From the NCBI GenBank assembly GCA_903643055.1, contig CAHJWV010000456.1, positions 1-13,453 of the forward strand: a stretch of 13,453 bases of DNA. Reading direction: 5' to 3'. The DNA comes from Burkholderiales bacterium (GTDB lineage: Bacteria; Pseudomonadota; Gammaproteobacteria; Burkholderiales; Burkholderiaceae). This document shows positions 1 to 7,100 of this stretch, in pieces. Below the pieces are notes generated by a model that worked only from the letters and a program-made list of their open reading frames with translations, was not told the DNA's origin and made no database searches. The first letter of the stretch is position 1; every line of letters starts with the position of its first letter. The position numbers and the translations under genes were made by a program.

Positions 1-165
1 GACCGGAAACTCGGCGCGGTTTCGCCAGCGCGTGTCTTCGGTATAGACCGCGGCCACGCGACCCGGCTCGCGTGAATTCCAGGCATCTTCGGCCAGGCGA
101 ACTTTCTGGCGTGCGCTGTCTTCGGTGAAAGGCGGAACGGGCGGGCGGGCAAGCGGGAGTGACAT
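1..165 (-). CDS. DUF1348 (NTF2/SnoaL-like) family protein, 5' part only
   Basis: The first 55 codons read from the ATG at 165 towards the window edge. The product starts [20 protein letters not shown] and continues with [23 protein letters not shown] and TRWRNRAEF. This matches the N-terminus of DUF1348 proteins (nuclear transport factor 2 / SnoaL-like fold, usually about 150 residues), where the [10 protein letters not shown] and WRNRAEF stretches are characteristic. The remaining two thirds lie outside the window. A GAGG Shine-Dalgarno (174-177) is 8 nt from the start. The gene is divergent from the TetR gene at 301 and has a recognisable promoter at 263-291 covered by TetR-type palindromes, so it is the probable regulatory target. 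The biochemical role of DUF1348 proteins is not established; small-molecule binding or an enzymatic role is only a family-level guess. Confidence 0.85.
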   Translation of the reverse strand, partial: MSLPLARPPVPPFTEDSARQKVRLAEDAWNSREPGRVAAVYTEDTRWRNRAEFPV

Positions 166-179
166 CGGCAAAGCCTCAT

Positions 180-232
180 CGGTTGAGCGGAGCAGGAACT
201 TCTGAATGCACGGGTGCCACACGGTTGAGCGG
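180..232. repeat. Pair of exact 11-bp direct repeats (CGGTTGAGCGG), 42 bp apart
   Basis: CGGTTGAGCGG occurs at 180-190 and again at 222-232, in the untranslated leader of the DUF1348 gene. The offset is 42 bp, about four helical turns, so both copies face the same side of the helix. They lie downstream of the promoter at 263-291 relative to the minus-strand gene. They may be a second protein-binding site or a remnant of a short duplication. Confidence 0.5.
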
Positions 233-242
233 GCATCCCATC

Positions 243-289
243 ATGTAGACAGATCTGTCTACATCTTGAGACAGACCGGTCCGTCTGTC
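243..289. promoter_or_regulatory. Two TetR-type operators between DUF1348 and tetR genes
   Basis: Operator 1 (243-264) is a perfect 22-bp palindrome whose core is AGACAGATCTGTCT (247-260). Operator 2 (270-289) is an imperfect 20-bp palindrome with core AGACCGGTCCGTCT (273-286). Both share AGAC-N6-GTCT in the same geometry, with centres 26 bp apart (253.5 and 279.5). Length and symmetry are typical for TetR dimers. Operator 2 covers the spacer and -35 of the minus-strand promoter, and operator 1 covers its -10 and start site. Binding would therefore block DUF1348 transcription and probably also transcription of the regulator, which begins 12 bp beyond operator 2. Confidence 0.8.
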
Positions 290-291
290 AA
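263..291 (-). promoter_or_regulatory. Sigma-70-type promoter for the DUF1348 gene
   Basis: On the minus strand a consensus TTGACA (-35, positions 291-286) is followed after exactly 17 bp by CAAGAT (-10, 268-263), which matches TATAAT at three of six positions including the key A2 and final T. Transcription would begin near 256, inside operator 1, leaving a leader of about 90 nt before the ATG at 165. Confidence 0.6.
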
Positions 292-300
292 ACTGCAGCC

Positions 301-879
301 ATGACTTTCGCTGCCCGCTTGTCCCTCCGACCGATCGATGAATTGCCCGCACCCGAGCGCATTCTGGAAACCGCCGTGCGCCTCTTCTACGCCGAAGGCA
401 CGCGGGCAGTGGGCATCGACCGGATCATTGCCGAGTCGGGCGTCGCCAAGGCCTCGTTCTACCGGCACTACCCGTCGAAGGACGACCTGGTGCTGGCTTA
501 CCTGCGGCTGCGCCATCAGCGCTGGATGGCCTCGTTCGCCGATCGACTGGAAGCGCTGTGCGCCAGCCGGGGCAACGGGTTCGAGCGGGTGGCCGAGGTG
601 TTGCAGGAATGGTTCGCCGAGCCCGACTTCCGTGGCTGCGCCTTCATCAATCTGCTGGCCGAGGGTGGCCCGGCGGGCGAGGCCTTCAGCGTCGCGCAAA
701 GCCACAAAGACGAGTTGCAGGATTGCCTGCTGGCGCTGGCGCAGCGCATCGGCCACGCCAGGCCGCGTCAAGCGGCCGAGGAAGCGCTGATGATCACCGA
801 AGGGTCGATCGTGCGGGCACAGATGACCGGCGACATCACGGCAGCTGCGGTGGCTCGCCGCTTGTTGGCGCGGCTTTAG
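301..879 (+). CDS. TetR/AcrR family transcriptional regulator
   Basis: 192 residues, normal for the family. The N-terminal DNA-binding domain spans about residues 18-65: ERILETAVRLFYAEG (helix 1), VGIDRIIAESGVAK (helix 2), and the recognition helix and tail ASFYRHYPSKDDLVLAYL, a near-canonical TetR signature. The C-terminal ligand-binding part contains FRGCAFINLLAE, common in TetR_C regulators of this type. The gene is divergent from the DUF1348 gene, with two AGAC-N6-GTCT palindromes in between, so it is very likely the local autorepressor and repressor of that gene; the ligand is unknown. No Shine-Dalgarno precedes the ATG. A weak plus-strand TTGAGA-17 bp-CAAACT (266-294) would start transcription close to the ATG itself, so translation could be leaderless; this is speculative. 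Confidence 0.93.
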   Translation: MTFAARLSLRPIDELPAPERILETAVRLFYAEGTRAVGIDRIIAESGVAKASFYRHYPSKDDLVLAYLRLRHQRWMASFADRLEALCASRGNGFERVAEVLQEWFAEPDFRGCAFINLLAEGGPAGEAFSVAQSHKDELQDCLLALAQRIGHARPRQAAEEALMITEGSIVRAQMTGDITAAAVARRLLARL

Positions 880-885
880 CGCCGC
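867..885. terminator. Possible hairpin between convergent tetR and GGDEF genes
   Basis: GGCGC (867-871) pairs with GCGCC (879-883), and alternatively GCGGC (870-874) with GCCGC (881-885), across the tetR stop codon. The next gene ends at 901 on the opposite strand, so both transcripts must end here. There is no T-run on either strand, so this is weak support for an intrinsic terminator. Confidence 0.25.
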
Positions 886-900
886 ACCAGCACGCCGGCC

Positions 901-2013
901 TCAGGCCAGCGCGCTGCGATTGCGGCCTTGGGTCTTGGCCTTGTGCATCGCCCGGTCGGCGCGCTCGATGGCCAATTCCATGCGATCGCCGACCGTGCAT
1001 TCGCTGATGCCGGCCGAGAAGGTGACCTGGATGTCGCGGCCGATGTGCTCGAAAGAGCGCGAAGCCAATTGCTTGCGGATGCGCTCGACGCACATCAGCG
1101 CGCTGTCGGCCGCCGTCTCGGGCAGCATCAGCAAAAACTCTTCGCCGCCCCATCGGGCTAACGCATCACCGGCACGCATGGCATGGATCACGACATCGGC
1201 AAAGATCTGCAAGACCTCATCGCCCGACGGCTGGCCCCAGCTTTCGTTGATGCGCTTGAAGAAATCGATGTCGAGCACGACCACGCTGATCGGATCGCGG
1301 TGCCGCTGCTGCCGCGCCCGCTCGATGACGATCAACGACATCATGTGACGGCGGTTCGACAGGCCCGTCAGCTCATCCTGGGTGATCAGCAAGCGGCTCT
1401 GAGCCACTGCGTCGTCCAGTTTCTGCCGCGCCAGGCGCAGCGATTCGCCGAATTCGGTCAAGCGCACCGCGGCCCACACGCTGGCGCCGATCAGCACCGT
1501 GGCCAGCACGAAATGCAGGGCTTCCTGGGCTGGCGGAAACTGGCCGGGCCACGCCAGCGCGCAGGTGCCCAGCGTGCCCGCCAGGGCCAATACCGCGATC
1601 AAGCCCAGGCAACGGGCCTGTAGCGGCGTCAGGCAGAACACGCCCAACAGCATCGCCGCCGGCAGCACCGCCAGCATCGCTCCGCGCAGCGGGCCTGCGA
1701 CGGCATAAGCAGCACAGGCCGCAGCCACGCACCACAAGCCCTGCGCCACGGAAAGCTCACGGTCCAGCGGCAAGCGCAGGTTAAGCCCGCTGCGCACGAA
1801 GGCGCACACGCCGAGGCTGGCGCTCAACAGCACCGCCGTCAGAACGGCTGTGGCCGTGGCATCGATCAGCCCACACAGCGCAGCCGCGCCCAGCAGCCCG
1901 GAGAGCGCGATGTAAAACGCCAAGCCTTCCAGCGTTTGCCGCACACGCATGCGCTGGCTCAGATCACGCCCGAGAAGTGCCGCAGTCCATTGCGAAACGG
2001 TTGTTTGATTCAT
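901..2013 (-). CDS. Membrane-anchored diguanylate cyclase (intact GGEEF)
   Basis: 370 residues from the ATG at 2013. Residues about 20-195 form roughly six hydrophobic segments without a recognised sensor name. A short coiled linker (RLARQKLDDAVAQSRLL) follows, and then a complete GGDEF domain from DELTGLSNRRHMM. The metal/substrate region LDIDFFKRIN...GD is present and the active-site loop is GGEEF at 289-293. An RxxD allosteric inhibition site (RAGD, 280-283) sits five residues before it. The protein should therefore convert two GTP to cyclic di-GMP at the inner membrane and be subject to product inhibition. It is a paralog of the gene at 2289-3383: both have the same VRSG(L/F)NLR membrane motif and exactly 77 residues after the active-site loop. 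An open frame extends to 2082, but the ATG at 2013 is preferred because the paralog also begins just before its first membrane region. Confidence 0.93.
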   Translation of the reverse strand: MNQTTVSQWTAALLGRDLSQRMRVRQTLEGLAFYIALSGLLGAAALCGLIDATATAVLTAVLLSASLGVCAFVRSGLNLRLPLDRELSVAQGLWCVAAACAAYAVAGPLRGAMLAVLPAAMLLGVFCLTPLQARCLGLIAVLALAGTLGTCALAWPGQFPPAQEALHFVLATVLIGASVWAAVRLTEFGESLRLARQKLDDAVAQSRLLITQDELTGLSNRRHMMSLIVIERARQQRHRDPISVVVLDIDFFKRINESWGQPSGDEVLQIFADVVIHAMRAGDALARWGGEEFLLMLPETAADSALMCVERIRKQLASRSFEHIGRDIQVTFSAGISECTVGDRMELAIERADRAMHKAKTQGRNRSALA

Positions 2014-2038
2014 GTCTCGCCCGTTATCGACCAAGCAC

Positions 2039-2252
2039 AGCCTCGCATGAGGCTTGATTGGCCGCGCGCCGTGCGAAAGCACACGCCACCCGCGTTCGCA
2101 AGTCCGGCAAGCGCCGGACGGCCCGTCAAGCCGCTCACCTGCGCGAGCCCCGCGAGATGTCTGCGCTCAGCCCTCGGGCACTGGGGAGATTCGTGGCGGT
2201 GCCGCGTTAGGCCGGCGGCGCCACGGTGCGGCGCCTGGCGCAAAGACTGCGC
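2039..2252 (-). other. Hairpin-rich gap upstream of the diguanylate cyclase gene
   Basis: The 275-bp gap between the two GGDEF genes holds four compact perfect inverted repeats. They are AGCCTC/GAGGCT (2039-2054, loop GCAT), GTGC/GCAC (2071-2082, 4-nt loop), GTCCGGC/GCCGGAC (2102-2119, 4-nt loop) and GCGCA/TGCGC (2238-2252, 5-nt loop). The last is 37 nt past the end of the upstream gene; the first ends 25 nt before the downstream start. None has a T-run. The region could be a structured 5' leader, an attenuator or processing signals. I could not match it to a GEMM cyclic di-GMP riboswitch consensus by eye. No convincing small gene was seen. Confidence 0.35.
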
Positions 2253-2288
2253 TTCAGCAGCTCGTCAGCTCAAACCCGTCGGTTCGGT

Positions 2289-3383
2289 TCAGACCAGATT
2301 GACGCGGTTGCGGCCCGCCGACTGCGCCGACACCAAGCCTTGCGCGGCGCGCTCGACGGTCTGCTCGACGGTTTCTCCGGCGCGGTGCTCAGTCACGCCG
2401 GCACAAAAGCTCAGTTGCACCGGCACACTGGGGGTGGCGAGCACGATGCCTTGAATGCGCTCACGCTGCCGCTCGACGCTCAGCCGGCCCATCGAAGCCC
2501 GCGTGTCGGAGAGCATCAACAGGAACTCCCGGTCGCTCCAGCGGCACAGCAAATCCGAGATGCGAATGACGCTCAGCATCTCGCGCGAGAAGCGCTGCAG
2601 CAGGTTCTCGATGAACGCGGGGCCTTGCACCTGCTGGATGGCGGCGAAGTCGTCGATGTCGATCACGGCCAGCGAGAAGGTCTGGCCAGAGCGCACACCG
2701 CGCTGCCGCTCCTGCTCCATCAACTCCAGCATGTGGCGGCGGTTGATCAGGCCGGTGAGCTCATCGCGTGTGGCCAACTCCTGGATGCGCGCCAGCGCCA
2801 CGGCGAATTCCTTTTTCTGCGAGCGCAGCCGTTCGCGCAGCTGGCTCAACTGGCCCGCGAGCACGGCGACCGCCGGCACCATGATCGCGATCATCAAAAA
2901 GTGGCTCCATTCCACCGCGGGCTGAAAGACCCCAGGGTCGACATTCGCCATCGTGGCCATCGTGATGGCGAACACCACGACGGCGAACAGCGCGACCCGC
3001 TGCACCTGAATCGGTGGCAGCGAATACATGCTGAACATGAAGATCACCATCAGGATCGGGAAGGCAGCGCCGCGCCCTTGGCCGGCCAGCACATAGCCTG
3101 CTGCGGTGATCAAAATCGCAAACACCATCTGCGCGATCGTCAGCGAGGGCTCGGCAAAGCGCAGGTTGAAGCCGCTGCGGATCACCGCGAAGAAACCGGC
3201 AAAGCCGATCAGCAGCACCAGCGACCAGACCAGCGCCGGCCGCGCAGGCGCCAACCCTGCCCAGACCAGATAAGCCATGTTGCCGATGCCACCCAGCGAC
3301 AGCAGCGTGGCCATGCCGCATTGAACCAAGCGCAAACGCTGTTTGGGATCGGTGCCCAGCAAGCGGTCGGCAAGGCTCGTCAT
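2289..3383 (-). CDS. Membrane GGDEF protein with degenerate active site (SDREF) but retained RxxD
   Basis: 364 residues. About six hydrophobic segments lie between residues 20 and 178, followed by a linker and a GGDEF-fold domain opening with DELTGLINRRHMLELM. Alignment by eye with the neighbour gene shows the signature loop changed to SDREF (283-287). The substrate-binding Asn is replaced (FAAIQQ for FKRINE), and the following Gly-Asp pair is lost (AFIENL for SGDEVL). Cyclase activity is therefore very unlikely. The upstream RxxD motif (RISD, 274-277), which binds cyclic di-GMP in active cyclases, is kept. Degenerate GGDEF domains with a kept RxxD, such as PelD, act as cyclic di-GMP receptors, so a receptor role is a reasonable inference. 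The gene starts 10 bp after the Lrp stop and may share its transcript. No clear Shine-Dalgarno is visible. Confidence 0.9.
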   Translation of the reverse strand: MTSLADRLLGTDPKQRLRLVQCGMATLLSLGGIGNMAYLVWAGLAPARPALVWSLVLLIGFAGFFAVIRSGFNLRFAEPSLTIAQMVFAILITAAGYVLAGQGRGAAFPILMVIFMFSMYSLPPIQVQRVALFAVVVFAITMATMANVDPGVFQPAVEWSHFLMIAIMVPAVAVLAGQLSQLRERLRSQKKEFAVALARIQELATRDELTGLINRRHMLELMEQERQRGVRSGQTFSLAVIDIDDFAAIQQVQGPAFIENLLQRFSREMLSVIRISDLLCRWSDREFLLMLSDTRASMGRLSVERQRERIQGIVLATPSVPVQLSFCAGVTEHRAGETVEQTVERAAQGLVSAQSAGRNRVNLV

Positions 3384-3393
3384 GGTGGGCGAT

Positions 3394-3951
3394 TCACTGG
3401 GCCGCGCGAGCGGCCGCCAGGTGCGACAGCGGCAACGCGCCCCCGGCTTTCACTTCCCCGAGAGAGAAGCTGGTGTGGATGTCTTTGACGTTGGGCAAGT
3501 TGAGCAAGGTCTCAATGGAAAAGCGGGAGAACGCATCGAGATCGGTGGCCATAACTTGCAGCTCGAAAGTGCCGGTGCCTGAAATGTAGTGGCAGGCGAT
3601 GACTTCGGGCAATTTGCAGATTGCGGCTTCCAAAGTGCGCGTGGCACTGCCGGTGTTGCGCTCGGCATCGACACGCACAAAGGCCAGTACACCGAGGCCG
3701 ATCTTGCGGCGATCGAGCTCGGCCCGATAACCCGTGATGAAGCCCTGGTCTTCAAGCCATTTGACGCGCCGCCAGGTCGGCGCGGCCGACAAGCCAATGC
3801 GCGCGGCCAGTTCGGCATTCGACAGTCGTGCGTCGGCCTGAAGCTCGCGCAGGATCAACACGTCATAGCGATCCAGGCTGCTGCCGTGGGGCTCATCAGC
3901 CTCTTCGAGAGCTTTGCTGGTTTTCCCTTGAAAGGGCTTTTTGAGCGTCAT
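3394..3951 (-). CDS. Lrp/AsnC family transcriptional regulator
   Basis: 185 residues. After a polar tail of about 25 residues, the winged helix-turn-helix runs from LDRYDVLILRELQADARLS (about 26-44) through NAELAARIGLS and the recognition helix APTWRRVKWLEDQGFI (to about 72). The RAM effector-binding domain occupies about 85-165, including PEVIACHYISGTGTFELQV. These features are diagnostic for Lrp/AsnC. It is divergent from the indolepyruvate ferredoxin oxidoreductase gene, an arrangement often seen for this oxidoreductase in beta-proteobacteria, so it probably controls that gene in response to an amino acid or 2-oxo acid; the ligand cannot be read from the sequence. Its stop is 10 bp before the degenerate GGDEF gene. 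A short tail after the RAM domain (about residues 165-185) is unusual but not alarming. Confidence 0.93.
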   Translation of the reverse strand: MTLKKPFQGKTSKALEEADEPHGSSLDRYDVLILRELQADARLSNAELAARIGLSAAPTWRRVKWLEDQGFITGYRAELDRRKIGLGVLAFVRVDAERNTGSATRTLEAAICKLPEVIACHYISGTGTFELQVMATDLDAFSRFSIETLLNLPNVKDIHTSFSLGEVKAGGALPLSHLAAARAAQ

Positions 3952-4119
3952 TCGATATCCATATCCATCTCAGACGAAAGATTATTGCTGATGCACCGCC
4001 ATATCGGGCAAACAAAGAAAAGACACCTCCAGCCCATCTCCCTACACTGATTCGCAGCCGGCACCCCGCGGCGAGCCGCCATCAGCGGCCGCCGACGCTC
4101 ATCCCAGGAGACAACCACG
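3952..4119. promoter_or_regulatory. Divergent lrp / oxidoreductase control region
   Basis: The 168-bp gap is clearly more AT-rich than its surroundings, as expected for a divergent promoter. It contains tandem ATATCC units near 3955-3966 and a weak inverted repeat TCAG-N14-CTGA (3970-3991). The right half of that repeat, ATTATTGCTG, resembles the right half of the Lrp consensus. It is a candidate operator only. A strong Shine-Dalgarno, AGGAG at 4106-4110, is 9 nt from the ATG of the oxidoreductase and fixes that start. Confidence 0.4.
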
Positions 4120-7100
4120 ATGAATGCCCCTTTGCCCGAATCCGTGCGCCAAGCACTGGAAACCGTCAGCCTCGAAGACAAATACAGCCTGGCCCACGGC
4201 AGTGCTTTCATGAGCGGCGTGCAGGCCCTCGTGAGGCTGCCGATGCTGCAGCAAACACGCGATGCGATGCGCGGCTTGAACACCGCAGGCTTCATCAGCG
4301 GCTATCGCGGCTCGCCGCTCGGCACCTATGACCAGGCGCTGTGGGCCGCCAAGAAGCACCTCTCTGCGCAGAACATCGTGTTCCAGCCGGGCGTCAATGA
4401 AGAACTGGGCGCCACGGCCGTGTGGGGCACGCAGCAGCTCGATCTCTATCCGCAAAGCAAGAAGTTCGATGGCGTGTTCGGCCTCTGGTACGGCAAAGGG
4501 CCGGGCGCCGACCGCTGCGCCGATGTGTTCAAGCATGCCAACATGGCCGGCACGGCAAAGCATGGCGGCGTGATCGCCGTGGTCGGCGACGACCACATCT
4601 CGAAGAGCAGCACCGCCGCGCACCAGAGCGACCATCTCTTCAAGGCTTGCGGCCTGCCGGTGTTCTTTCCGTCGAGCGTTCAAGACATCCTCGACATGGG
4701 CCTGCATGCCTTTGCGATGAGCCGCTTCGCGGGCGTCTGGGCCGGCATGAAGACGATTCAGGAGATCGTCGAATCGTCGTCGAGCGTCAGCGTCGACCCT
4801 GATCGCGTTCACATCGTGCTGCCCGAAGACTTTGCGATGCCGCCCGGCGGCCTGCACATCCGCTGGCCCGATGCGCCGCTGGAGCAGGAAGCCAGGTTGA
4901 TGGATCACAAGTGGTATGCCGCGCTGGCTTATATACGCGCGAACAAGCTCAACCATAACGTGATCTCCGGCCCGAACAGCGGGCAGGCCGATCGCTTCGG
5001 CCTGATCGCCAGCGGCAAGGCCTACAACGACACGCGCCAGGCGCTGCATGACCTCGGCCTGTCCGATGACGACTGCCGCCACCTGGGCATCCGCCTGCAC
5101 AAGGTCAATGTCGTGTGGCCGCTCGAAGCGACGATCACCCGCGACTTCGCGCTCGGGCTGCAAGAGATCCTCGTGGTCGAAGAAAAGCGTCAGGTCATCG
5201 AATACCAGTTGAAGGAAGAGCTCTACAACTGGCGGCCCGATGTGCGGCCCAATGTGCTGGGCAAGTTCGACGAAGCCGAGCATGACCAGACCGGCGGTGA
5301 GTGGTCTCAGCCCAACCCTTCATCGAATTGGCTGCTGCGCGCGCAGGCCGACCTGACACCCGCGATCATCGCGAAGGCCATCGGCAAGCGGCTGAAGAAG
5401 CTCGGCGTCGATGCCGACACCACTGCTCGCATCGATGCCCGGCTGGCATTGATCGAAGCCAAAGAGCGCAGCCTGCAAACGCTCAACATCCAAAGTGGCG
5501 ACCGCCTGCCTTATTTCTGCAGCGGTTGCCCGCACAACACCTCGACCCGCGTGCCGGAAGGCTCACGCGCGCTGGGTGGCATCGGCTGCCACTACATGGT
5601 GCTGTGGATGGACCGCAGCACCAGCACCTTCACGCAGATGGGCGGCGAAGGCGTGTCATGGGTCGGCCAGGCGCCGTTCACGACCGAGCCGCACGTGTTC
5701 GCGAATCTCGGCGACGGCACCTACTTCCACAGCGGCAGCCTGGCGATTCGCCAGAGCATCGCATCGGGCGTCAACATCACCTACAAGATCCTCTACAACG
5801 ATGCCGTCGCGATGACCGGTGGCCAGCGCATCGGCGAGCGGCCCGAAGGCCACTCGGTGTTGCAGATCGTGCGCAGCCTGAAGGCCGAAGGGGTCAGCGC
5901 CTTGTGCATCGTGAGCGACGAGCCCGAGAAATACCTCGGCGCCGACCTGACGCCGGATGTGGCTGTGCATCACCGCGATGAGCTGGATCGCCTGCAGCGC
6001 GACTACCGCGAGATCAAGGGCACCAGCGCGATCATCTATGACCAGACCTGCGCCACCGAGAAGCGCCGCCGCCGCAAGCGCGGCACGATGGTCGACCCGG
6101 CCAAGCGCGTGGTGATCAATGAACTGGTCTGCGAAGGCTGCGGCGATTGTTCGACCCAAAGCAATTGCCTGAGCGTCGAGCCGGTCGAAACGCCTTTCGG
6201 CCGCAAGCGCCGCATCAACCAGAACACCTGCAACAAGGACTATTCCTGCGTCAACGGCTTCTGCCCGAGCTTCGTCACGGTGGAAGGCGGGCGGTTAAAA
6301 ACCTCCGCGCAAGCCCAGCCGGCGCGGCCCGCGCTGTCGTCGCTGAAGCCGCCGCCGGAACCCCTGCTCCCACTGGCGCGCAGTGACGACGAACAGGTCT
6401 GGGGCATCGTGGTCGCGGGCGTCGGCGGCACCGGCGTGATCACCATCGGCCAGTTGCTGGGCATGGCCGCGCATCTGGAAGGCAAGGGCATCGTGACGCA
6501 GGACGCCGCGGGCCTGGCGCAAAAGGGCGGCAGCACCTGGAGCCATGTGCAGATCGCCAACCGCGCCGAGTTCATCCACACCACCAAGGTCGGTACCGCC
6601 GAAGCCGACCTGGTGATTGCCTGTGACCCGATCGTTGGGGCGAACGCCAGCACGCTGGCGGTGATGCGGGAGGACCGCAGCTTTGTCGCGCTGAACACCC
6701 ATGGCTCGCCGACCGCATCGTTCGTCAGCAACCCGAACTGGCAGTTCCCCGGCGCGAGCTGTGAAAAGGCGATCGTCGACGCCGTCGGCGCATCTCACGT
6801 CGGCTTGCTGGATGCCGAGCATCTGGCGGTGCAATTGGTCGGCGATTCGCTCTATACCAACCCGCTGATGCTGGGCTACGCGTGGCAGAAGGGCCTGGTG
6901 CCTTTGGCCCATGCCTCGCTGATGCGCGCAATCGAACTGAACGGCGTGCAGGTGCAGAACAACCAGCTTGCTTTTGAATGGGGCCGCCGTGCCGCTCACG
7001 ACCCGGCGGCGGTGAAGGCTTTGACCGCCACGGCGCAGGTGATCGAGTTCGTTCGCAAAAGCCAGCCTCTGCGCGAACTGATCGCGCAGCGAGAAAAATT

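Noticed and set aside
2014..2082. Longer N-terminus for the active diguanylate cyclase
   Set aside because: The extra 23 residues have no counterpart in the paralog and run through the hairpin at 2039-2054; the ATG at 2013 fits the family better.
2226..3488. 420-codon open frame on the plus strand opposite the degenerate GGDEF gene
   Set aside because: Its product is a His/Arg/Gln-rich low-complexity shadow of a GC-rich gene; the minus strand encodes a recognisable protein.
4099..5283. 394-codon minus-strand frame opposite the oxidoreductase start
   Set aside because: It covers the oxidoreductase promoter and N-terminus; no family resemblance, explained by third-position GC bias.
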